Part shown: positions 7,275 to 12,606 of the stretch, piece by piece | Position numbering within the stretch: position 1 is the stretch's first letter | Layout of the letters: every line of letters starts with the position of its first letter | From: an uncultured Alphaproteobacteria bacterium | Lineage (GTDB): Bacteria; Pseudomonadota; Alphaproteobacteria; Caulobacterales; Parvularculaceae | Assembly: GCA_938003575.1 (NCBI GenBank) | Contig: CALKYG010000139.1 | Span: 1-14,716 of the forward strand | Direction of reading: 5' to 3' | DNA: 14,716 nucleotides | Notes under the pieces: generated by a model | What the model was told of the DNA's origin: nothing | The model's input: the letters and a program-made list of their open reading frames with translations, nothing else | Database searches by the model: none | Translations under genes and position numbers: made by a program

Positions 7275-7733
7275 ATGTTGCGCGACCACCCGATTTTGGA
7301 AAATGACGCCATCGACCCGCTGTCTTTCGTTTTGAACATCTTATGGCTGGTCGCCGGAGGCGCGGTCGCGGCGCTTGGCTGGTTCGCCGCCTCGCTTATC
7401 ATGATCGTGACCATTGTCGGCATTCCCTTCGCCCGGGCGGCGTTCGACAACGGCGTCTACACGCTCTGGCCGTTCGGCGTGCGCGCTGTCGCCCGCGACC
7501 GATATTACGGTGAAGACATCGGCACCGGCCCGATCGGCTTTCTCGGCAACATCATCTGGTTCGCGCTCGCCGGCTGGTGGCTGGCGCTCGGCCACATCAT
7601 CGCCGCGATCGCGCTTGGGATCACAATCATCGGCCTTCCCTTCGCCTGGGCGCATTTCAAGCTCGCGGGCTTCGCGCTCTGGCCGATCGGCCGTTCGATT
7701 GTCCGCAGCGACATTCACCGGTTCCATTACTGA
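7275..7733 (+). CDS. yccF: YccF-family inner-membrane protein
   Basis: A 152-residue membrane protein made of two related halves, each with a YccF motif. The first half has VLNILWLVAGG and MIVTIVGIPFARAAFDNGVYTLWPFG; the second has LGNIIWFALAGWWLALGH and ALGITIIGLPFAWAHFKLAGFALWPIG. The internal duplication is visible by eye and is usual for the family. Function is unknown; about four helices are expected. The start is clear: AAGGAG lies 8 bases before the ATG. It follows the metallo-beta-lactamase gene after 87 bp and precedes the acetyltransferase by 37 bp, so it may be co-transcribed with either; a small hairpin begins right after its stop codon. Confidence 0.92.
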   Translation: MLRDHPILENDAIDPLSFVLNILWLVAGGAVAALGWFAASLIMIVTIVGIPFARAAFDNGVYTLWPFGVRAVARDRYYGEDIGTGPIGFLGNIIWFALAGWWLALGHIIAAIALGITIIGLPFAWAHFKLAGFALWPIGRSIVRSDIHRFHY

Positions 7734-7748
7734 CGTCAGTTGCTGACG
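7734..7748. terminator. small hairpin right after the yccF stop codon
   Basis: CGTCAG-TTG-CTGACG is a perfect 6-bp stem with a 3-base loop, beginning at the base after the TGA of yccF and ending 22 bp before the first ATG of the acetyltransferase. There is no T-run, so it is not a typical intrinsic terminator. It could attenuate or protect the transcript. Its position overlaps the region where a ribosome-binding site for the next gene would be expected. Confidence 0.35.
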
Positions 7749-7770
7749 GGCGGGGACCCGACGCGATAGC

Positions 7771-8400
7771 ATGCGGGCGATGACGAAGATTCCCCTAACC
7801 CGCATCCAGGCGAGCGCCGGCAAGGAGGATGCGATCCGCCGCGCGGTGCGGGCCGTGAGTTTTCCGCAAGGCAGCCTCAGGCGAATCGCGACGAGCGAGG
7901 ACGCGCCGGCCTTTCACGCGCTCATCTGCGACCCGCGCGTATCCGGGCCGATCTACACGCTGCCGAAACCTCCGACGCTTGAAGCGGCGCGCGCATTCAT
8001 CGAAACCCATCTCGACGAGAAGGCGCGCGGCGAAGGCCTGCTTATCCTCGAATTCGACAAAGCAGGCGGCGTTTGCGCCTACCATGACATTCAGTTCTGG
8101 CCGGAATTCGCCGCCGCCGAGCTTGGCGGCGCAATCCGGCCCGATTTGCAGAATGAGGGCGTCGGGAGCGCCGGCGCCGCGGCGGCCTTCGACTGGCTTT
8201 TTGCAGTCATTGGCGTAGACCTCATCTGCGAGACGGCGGCGCTCGATAATATCCGTACCCGGAGGCTCCTGGAGCGGATCGGATTCCGTTTGGTCGATGA
8301 GATCGAAAGCGAGCTTCCCGGCGGCGGCGCCCGCCAGTCGCTCTATTTCGAATTGACGCGACGGGAGTGGAAAGCGCGTCAGCGCTCGACGATCGATTGA
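7771..8400 (+). CDS. GNAT-family N-acetyltransferase
   Basis: A 209-residue cytosolic protein with the GCN5-related acetyltransferase fold of the RimJ/RimL branch, beginning at about residue 35 (SLRRIATSEDAPAFHAL). The acetyl-CoA loop is QNEGVGSAG (Q-x-x-G-x-G), followed by the family ending DNIRTRRLLERIGFRLVDEI. The substrate (amino group of a protein, antibiotic or metabolite) cannot be inferred. The first 35 residues are an extension outside the fold. Two ATGs, at 7771 and 7780, are possible and neither has a strong ribosome-binding site, so the start is uncertain by three codons. Its 3' end overlaps the DUF1428 gene on the other strand by 22 bp. Confidence 0.9.
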   Translation: MRAMTKIPLTRIQASAGKEDAIRRAVRAVSFPQGSLRRIATSEDAPAFHALICDPRVSGPIYTLPKPPTLEAARAFIETHLDEKARGEGLLILEFDKAGGVCAYHDIQFWPEFAAAELGGAIRPDLQNEGVGSAGAAAAFDWLFAVIGVDLICETAALDNIRTRRLLERIGFRLVDEIESELPGGGARQSLYFELTRREWKARQRSTID

Positions 8401-8738
8401 AACCCGCCGAAGATCATCCGCTTTCCGTCAAACGGAGCCTGATCGGGCGTCATCTTCGTGTTCTTCATCAATTCATCCATCGCCTTCGCCATGCCTGCGT
8501 CGCGCACCTCTTTCGACGGCCACTCAATCCAGGAAAAGACGATCGATTCATTGTCTTCGCGTTTGACCGCCATCGTAAACGAGGTGAGTTTTCCTTCCGG
8601 CACGTCATCGCCCCAACATTCGACGACACGAAGCGCGCCGTTCTTTTTGAAGTAGGGCGCCGCCTCTTCCGCAAGCGCGCGATATTTCTCCTTGTTGGCG
8701 GTCGGCACGGCGATCACATAACCATCTACGTAAGCCAT
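8379..8738 (-). CDS. DUF1428 family protein (YbaA-like)
   Basis: A 119-residue soluble protein covering the whole DUF1428 family length. It opens with the characteristic MAYVDGYVIAVP, then YFKKNGALRVVECWGDDVPEG, FSWIEWPSKEVRDAGM and, at the end, PFDGKRMIFGGFQSI. The fold is a dimeric alpha/beta-barrel ferredoxin-like type related to small monooxygenases, but no reaction is established. AAAGGA precedes the ATG by 6 bases, and the VOC gene stops 10 bp upstream, so it is the last gene of the TetR operon. The 3' end overlaps the acetyltransferase gene by 22 bp, leaving no room for a separate terminator. Confidence 0.93.
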   Translation of the reverse strand: MAYVDGYVIAVPTANKEKYRALAEEAAPYFKKNGALRVVECWGDDVPEGKLTSFTMAVKREDNESIVFSWIEWPSKEVRDAGMAKAMDELMKNTKMTPDQAPFDGKRMIFGGFQSIVER

Positions 8739-8748
8739 CTTCTTTCCT

Positions 8749-9231
8749 TTATTGGTTTGCAGCTTTCTCGATTGCTGCGAGATCGATTTTCACCATTGTC
8801 ATGATCGCCGCCATCACGCGCGCCGCCCGGTCCGGATCGCCGGCGCCCATCACGTCGCTCATCATCGCGGGGATGACCTGCCATGAGAGTCCGAAACGGT
8901 CCCTCAGCCACCCGCACCGGCTTTCGACGCCGCCATCCATCAGCAGCGCTGACCACAACCTGTCTATTTCCGTCTGCGTATCGCAAAGAGCCACGAGCGA
9001 CGCGGCCTCTGTCAATCTAAAATGCGGGCCGCCGTTGAGCGCGGCGAATTCGACGCCGCCGAGTTCAAACCGCGTCAGCATGGCGAGTCCGTTGCGCATC
9101 ATGCCGCCTTCACCGTACCTCGTTACGCTGACGATTCGCGAATTCGGAAAAAGCGAGACGTAAAAATTCGCGGCCTCCTCGCCATTGTCGTCGAACCACA
9201 GGCAGGTTGAGACGCGTTGCTTCACGGTCAT
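8749..9231 (-). CDS. PhnB-like VOC-superfamily protein
   Basis: A 160-residue protein of the vicinal-oxygen-chelate superfamily, in the group often named 3-demethylubiquinone-9 3-methyltransferase or PhnB-like, a label of doubtful functional value. Family hallmarks are STCLWFDDNGEEAANFYVSL (8-27), FELGGVEFAALNGGP (about 55-69) and RCGWLRDRFGLSWQVIP (about 104-120). These proteins are usually dimeric metal-binding enzymes or resistance proteins; the ligand here is unknown. The start codon overlaps the stop of the YCII gene as ATGA, a sign of translational coupling. The stop lies 10 bp before the DUF1428 gene. Confidence 0.93.
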   Translation of the reverse strand: MTVKQRVSTCLWFDDNGEEAANFYVSLFPNSRIVSVTRYGEGGMMRNGLAMLTRFELGGVEFAALNGGPHFRLTEAASLVALCDTQTEIDRLWSALLMDGGVESRCGWLRDRFGLSWQVIPAMMSDVMGAGDPDRAARVMAAIMTMVKIDLAAIEKAANQ

Positions 9232-9599
9232 TTGGCGGCTTTCCGCTGTCCCGGAATCGGCAACACCTCCATGATCTCGACCGCCTCGCCCGGGAAGATC
9301 GCAAAATGCGGGTGATTCTCGAATTTTCCCGCGGCTGCTTCGTGCGAGGCCGCATTGAACACGACAAAGCCCGCCATCGCATTGGAGACGTCTTCGACGC
9401 CCTTCTTCGAAACGCGTTTGGTCTTGCCGAGCGGGCCGCCGTCATAGGCGAGAACGCCTGCGTTCTCCACCATCCACCGGCCCCATGCGGCCATGCCCTC
9501 TTCCTCCAGCGCCGCACGCCTCGCCGGGTCGAGATCGTCCCAACTCGATTTCCTTCTGGACGAAGCGTCGCCCGTAAAAACAGCCAGATACGTCTTCAC
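9228..9599 (-). CDS. YCII-related (DGPF-type) domain protein
   Basis: A 123-residue YCII-family protein: MKTYLAVFTG at the start, then an insert-bearing middle, and a conserved C-terminal part with AGFVVFNAASHEAA (76-89), ENHPHFAIFPGEAVEIMEVL (94-113) and PIPG. The HPHF histidines (H96, H98) are the usual active-site candidates of this ferredoxin-like fold, but the reaction is unknown. I chose the GTG at 9599 because GGAGG lies 8 bases upstream and homology begins there; the frame extends to 9707 only inside the upstream gene. It starts 19 bp after the SRPBCC stop and overlaps the VOC start by 4 bases (ATGA). Confidence 0.92.
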   Translation of the reverse strand: MKTYLAVFTGDASSRRKSSWDDLDPARRAALEEEGMAAWGRWMVENAGVLAYDGGPLGKTKRVSKKGVEDVSNAMAGFVVFNAASHEAAAGKFENHPHFAIFPGEAVEIMEVLPIPGQRKAAK

Positions 9600-9618
9600 G
9601 TCATGTCCCTCCGATTTC

Positions 9619-10104
9619 TCAGCCGAGCGCTTTCGCCAGCTCTTCGAGCTGAAGAGCGGCCGCCTTCCAGCCTTCGACAAAACCCATGTCGAGATGCTTA
9701 TTCGCATCCTCGTCGCTGGCGTGGCGCGCGCCCCATCTCATGCGCGTCCTGCCGGAGCCGTCGTCGGAAAACTCGACAAATCCGGTCATGAAATGCTTGT
9801 CCGCGGGAACCCACCCTTCGCGATAGCCGTCGGTGAAAACAAGACGCCGGCCTTCCTCGATCGCCAGCAGACAGCCGACATTTTCAAAACGCTCGCCGTT
9901 TGGGCCGGCGAAGACGCTGTTGAACCGGCCGCCGGGTTCATAGACGGCGTCGACGCTTTCAACCCGCCAGGGTTTTGGGCAATACCATTCCTTGAGCAGC
10001 GACGGCTCCGTCCAGTAGCGCCAGACCGCAGCGCGCGGCGCGTCGATGGTCGCATCGACAAGCAGTTCCTTCGGCGCTTTCGCGCCGGCGTGATGAACGA
10101 TCAT
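9619..10104 (-). CDS. SRPBCC-domain protein (AHSA1/Aha1-C type)
   Basis: A 161-residue START/SRPBCC-fold protein of the AHSA1 type that binds small hydrophobic ligands in related proteins. Visible are the opening strand LLVDATIDAPRAAVWRYWTE (15-34), the WYCPKPW turn, the YEPGGRFN segment (55-62) and the last helix MGFVEGWKAAALQLEELAKA (140-159), which typifies the family. The substrate is unknown. Its ATG overlaps the TetR stop as ATGA (10101-10104), so translation is probably coupled to the regulator. It heads the set SRPBCC-YCII-VOC-DUF1428. Confidence 0.93.
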   Translation of the reverse strand: MIVHHAGAKAPKELLVDATIDAPRAAVWRYWTEPSLLKEWYCPKPWRVESVDAVYEPGGRFNSVFAGPNGERFENVGCLLAIEEGRRLVFTDGYREGWVPADKHFMTGFVEFSDDGSGRTRMRWGARHASDEDANKHLDMGFVEGWKAAALQLEELAKALG

Positions 10105-10712
10105 ATTTTTCGGGGCCCCCCGCCCTGCGGTTTGAAGAGAAGTTCAATGTAGCGCCTCAGATGTCCGATCATGTCGATGGCGACGCCCGGATCGTTCTTC
10201 GCCTTGGCGAGGATGAACGCGCCCTGGATTGTCGCCTGCATATAAAGCGCGAGGCTTTCCGGCGTTACTCCGTTTACGTTATATTTCTCGATCGCCGCCG
10301 CGATGTCGGCTTCAAGCGTTCGCGCGTGACCTGAAATCGAACGCCAGCACGCGTCGCGAATATCGTCGGAAGCGCCATAGGCCTCCTGGACAATTGTGCC
10401 GACAAGGCAGGTGAAATCCGGAATCCCGCCGCGCACGAGCTCCTTGCGGAACTCGATATAGTCAAGGACGCGCGCAAGCGGATCCTGGCGATCGTGGTAG
10501 GGCGCAGACGCAAAAAGAGCGCTCGTCGTCTCGGACCAGCGGTCGGCGGCGGCGACCGCGAGCTCATCCTTCGATTTGAAATGGTGGAAGAAGGCGCCCT
10601 TGGTGACGCCCGCCCTCGCGCAGAGATCATCAACCGAAGTCGCCGAGTACCCCTTCTCCCGGATCGCTCCGAACGCGGCGTCGAGAATTTTGGTGCGCGC
10701 ATTGGGTTTCAT
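10101..10712 (-). CDS. TetR/AcrR-family regulator of the downstream operon
   Basis: A 203-residue repressor by family. The N-terminal helix-turn-helix spans about residues 8-50, with TSVDDLCARAGVTKGAFFHH in the recognition region followed by FKSKDELA. The C-terminal half is helical, with the conserved ALYMQATIQGAFILAKAK near residues 165-182, as in many AcrR-type regulators. It is the first gene of the operon ending with DUF1428, and an 18-bp palindrome inside its own promoter suggests autoregulation and repression of the four downstream genes. I take the ATG at 10712; a TTG directly in front of it (10715) is possible. No ribosome-binding site is visible, which fits the promoter position: transcription would start at or next to this ATG. 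Confidence 0.93.
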   Translation of the reverse strand: MKPNARTKILDAAFGAIREKGYSATSVDDLCARAGVTKGAFFHHFKSKDELAVAAADRWSETTSALFASAPYHDRQDPLARVLDYIEFRKELVRGGIPDFTCLVGTIVQEAYGASDDIRDACWRSISGHARTLEADIAAAIEKYNVNGVTPESLALYMQATIQGAFILAKAKNDPGVAIDMIGHLRRYIELLFKPQGGGPRKI

Positions 10713-10718
10713 CAAGTT

Positions 10719-10747
10719 ACCATACCGACTGGTTGGTATCTTGTCAA
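10719..10747 (-). promoter_or_regulatory. near-consensus sigma-70-type promoter of the TetR operon
   Basis: On the minus strand, TTGACA (10742-10747) and TATGGT (10719-10724) are separated by exactly 17 bases: a perfect -35 and a 4-of-6 match to the -10 consensus. Transcription starting 6-8 bases beyond the -10 box would begin at about 10711-10713, that is at or beside the first ATG (10712). The resulting mRNA would have almost no leader. Confidence 0.75.
10722..10739. promoter_or_regulatory. 18-bp palindromic operator, probable TetR site
   Basis: ATACCGACTGGTTGGTAT reads the same on the other strand at 14 of 18 positions (ATACC-x-AC-x-x-GT-x-GGTAT). It covers most of the spacer between the -35 and -10 boxes and overlaps the -10 box, the typical placement for steric repression. 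It lies next to a TetR gene, so autoregulation is the simplest reading. Pairing of regulator and site is inference. Confidence 0.7.
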
Positions 10748-10979
10748 GCGTCGTAAGGCCGCGCGCGACATGCGCCCGCGGATATATGCTGAATTTGCCC
10801 TGGATGAGCGAAGCGCCGTGGACGCAGTCAAAATCACCGGCGGCCGGCGTGCAGGAAGCCGGCGCATCGGCATGGGCTTGCCGGACGGATCATCTTCGGC
10901 GGGCGCACGGGCTTTTCCCGGCTCTCAGGCCCGCCCGTCATCCGGTCTCCAATCAGAAAGGCGCAAGGCTCGGACGCGC
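10748..10979. other. gene-free stretch with nested inverted repeats
   Basis: No convincing gene is seen in the stretch between the TetR promoter and the nfeD stop. Within it, three nested inverted repeats share one centre: CCGGA/TCCGG (10881-10885 and 10941-10945), GGCGGGC/GCCCGCC (10898-10904 and 10929-10935) and CGGG/CCCG (10908-10911 and 10917-10920). An RNA from either strand could fold into a 65-base interrupted hairpin. It lies 35-100 bp past the end of nfeD, so it may end or protect the qmcA-nfeD transcript. No T-run follows on the minus strand. Confidence 0.4.
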
Positions 10980-11441
10980 TCAGACCGCCTTCACATAGAG
11001 CTTTGCGCCGTCGACGCGGACGATTTCAACCTCCGCGCCCTCATCAAAGTTCTCGCCCTTCTCGCTCTCCGCCGACCACACCGTATCACCGAAACGCACG
11101 CGGCCTTCGCCGGACGAAAAAGCCGTTTCAACCTTGACGCGTTTGCCGATTTTCTGCGCGCCTCGCTCATTGAGGGTCAAATGATCCCTCTGGCTCTTGT
11201 GCAGCCACGGTTTCACCTTCGGCGTTGCGTAAACCGTGAGCGCCACCGTCACGACTGCGAAAATCAACAGCTGCAATCGCCAGTTTCCGTCGAGCGGCCA
11301 AAGATCGGCGAACCCGACGACGGTCGCCGCGGCGGCGGGCCAGAGGAAATAGGTCGTGCCGGTCGAGATCTCCACAATGAGAAGAACGGCGGCCAGAACA
11401 AACCAGTGCCAGAACGGCATCGTTTCGAGGAATTCAACCAT
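10980..11441 (-). CDS. nfeD: NfeD-family membrane protein (short form)
   Basis: A 153-residue partner protein of SPFH/stomatin proteins. The short NfeD form has membrane helices in the first half (about residues 8-27, 33-48 and 54-72) and a C-terminal OB-fold beta-barrel (about 85-153), here with KIGKRVKVETAFSSGEGRVR and GDTVW. It lacks the serine protease domain of long NfeD proteins. It follows the paraslipin gene by 12 bp with GGAGG before its ATG, the arrangement seen in E. coli qmcA-ybbJ and many other genomes. In those systems the two proteins are thought to form membrane microdomain complexes. The stop is followed by a structured gene-free gap. Confidence 0.92.
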   Translation of the reverse strand: MVEFLETMPFWHWFVLAAVLLIVEISTGTTYFLWPAAAATVVGFADLWPLDGNWRLQLLIFAVVTVALTVYATPKVKPWLHKSQRDHLTLNERGAQKIGKRVKVETAFSSGEGRVRFGDTVWSAESEKGENFDEGAEVEIVRVDGAKLYVKAV

Positions 11442-11453
11442 CCTACCCTCCGC

Positions 11454-12407
11454 TTACTGAGCGTTTGGAACTGATCCAGAACGGCGCCCCTGCGTCTTGT
11501 CGATTGCGTCCTGCGCAAGCGCGCCGACGCCGGCGATCGTGCCGACGAGAGCAGACATTTCCGCCGGAACAATAACCGTCTTCTGCTGCGACGAAAGTGC
11601 GAGCTTTTCAAACGCCGCGACGTATTTCTGCGCAACGAAATAATTGATGGCGTTGACGTCGCCGCGCGCGATCGCCTCCGAGACCATTGCCGTCGCCTTG
11701 GCCTCGGCTTCGGCTTCGCGCTCGCGCGCTTCCGCGTCGCGAAACGCGGCTTCGCGACGGCCTTCCGCCTGCAGGATCGCCGACTGCTTTTCGCCCTCCG
11801 CACGCAGGATCGCCGATTGCTTTTCGCCCTCGGCGGTCAGGATTTCCGCACGCTTCAACCGTTCGGCCTTCATCTGGCGCGCCATCGCCTCCGTAATGTC
11901 GGCGGGCGGCGACAGGTCCTTTATTTCAACGCGCGTCACCTTGACGCCCCAGGGCTGCGTCGCCGCGTCGATGACGCGGAGCAGCCGCTCGTTAATGTCA
12001 TCGCGATTGGAAAGCACCTGGTCGAGATCGAGCGAACCGATCACCGTACGGATGTTGGTCATAGAGAGGTTTGCGATTGCGATGTTGAGGTTGGTGACTT
12101 CATACGCGGCCATCGCGGCGTCCATGATCTGAATGAACGCGATCGCATCAGTCGAGACCGTCGCATTGTCGCGGGTGATGACCTCCTGAGGCGGAATATC
12201 GAGCACCTGCTCCATCATATTCATCCGGCGGCCGATGCGGTCGACAAACGGCGTCAGCAGATGAAGGCCGGGCTTGATGGTTTTCACGTACCGCCCGAAG
12301 CGCTCGACCGTAAACTGGTAACCCTGCGGCACAATCTTGACCGTCGACCACAGAATGAAGATCGAGAGCGCGACGAGCGCGATCGAAAATAGTCCGAATG
12401 CTTCCAT
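11454..12407 (-). CDS. qmcA: SPFH-domain paraslipin (QmcA type)
   Basis: A 317-residue membrane-anchored scaffold protein of the stomatin/prohibitin family. Residues 1-24 form one N-terminal helix, with VKIVPQGYQFTVERFGRYVK beginning the SPFH domain (about 25-185; note QEVITRDNATVSTDAI at 74-89). A charged coiled coil with the 11-residue repeat AILxAEGEKQS (about 188-240) follows, then the paraslipin ending VNAINYFVAQKYVAAFEKLA (251-270). Such proteins form large oligomers in membrane microdomains and influence protease function. The start is the ATG at 12407, with GGGAG 8 bases upstream and the transmembrane helix directly after it; the frame is open to 12566 without family sequence. It is followed by nfeD after 12 bp. 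Confidence 0.93.
   Translation of the reverse strand: MEAFGLFSIALVALSIFILWSTVKIVPQGYQFTVERFGRYVKTIKPGLHLLTPFVDRIGRRMNMMEQVLDIPPQEVITRDNATVSTDAIAFIQIMDAAMAAYEVTNLNIAIANLSMTNIRTVIGSLDLDQVLSNRDDINERLLRVIDAATQPWGVKVTRVEIKDLSPPADITEAMARQMKAERLKRAEILTAEGEKQSAILRAEGEKQSAILQAEGRREAAFRDAEAREREAEAEAKATAMVSEAIARGDVNAINYFVAQKYVAAFEKLALSSQQKTVIVPAEMSALVGTIAGVGALAQDAIDKTQGRRSGSVPNAQ
11772..11837. repeat. tandem 33-bp repeat inside the paraslipin coiled coil
   Basis: Two adjacent 33-bp units (11772-11804 and 11805-11837) are nearly identical and encode two copies of the 11-residue coiled-coil repeat; a third, diverged copy begins at 11838. The near-identity at DNA level means the unit could expand or contract by slippage. 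The protein repeat itself is normal for QmcA proteins. Confidence 0.85.
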
Positions 12408-12581
12408 GAAAGCCGCTCCCTGGCTGCCCGTCCTGAATAGGTCGGTATTCGCTTTCGCGGGCGCCAGACTTGAATTCCGGCGCCGGCGAACTGTTTTGTC
12501 GTTAATGGCGAAAATGCAACGCCGCCTCGGAAAACCGGCCGATTCGACGGCGATTCGACCCAGCAATCCCCTACCGCGCCG

Positions 12582-12598
12582 GTTAATCAGGGGTTAAC
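12582..12598. promoter_or_regulatory. perfect CtrA-type box (GTTAA-N7-TTAAC)
   Basis: TTAA-TCAGGGG-TTAAC matches the full alphaproteobacterial CtrA motif TTAA-N7-TTAAC, and because a G precedes the first TTAA the site is perfect on both strands. TTAA is rare in this GC-rich window, which makes a correctly spaced pair unlikely by chance. It lies in the 199-bp divergent region, 8 bp before the start of the 592-residue secreted protein and about 175 bp before qmcA. That close to the start codon it would block rather than activate the secreted-protein gene, or it may serve qmcA. Another TTAA occurs at 12502-12505 and two GATTC (GANTC) sites at 12541 and 12552. Binding is inferred. Confidence 0.55.
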
Positions 12599-12606
12599 GT
12601 AGACCC

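Noticed and set aside
9493..10152. Plus-strand open frame opposite the SRPBCC gene
   Set aside because: The minus strand carries a clear AHSA1-type domain in a tight operon; the plus frame has no recognisable sequence.
10494..11474. Long open frame on the plus strand across the TetR start, the gene-free gap and nfeD
   Set aside because: It runs antisense to two clear genes and their shared promoter, is rich in Arg and Ala as GC-rich antisense frames are, and shows no family motif.
12541..12556. Two GATTC sites 11 bp apart, possible CcrM methylation sites next to the CtrA-type box
   Set aside because: GANTC occurs at many places in the window, including coding DNA, so two close copies are not significant alone.
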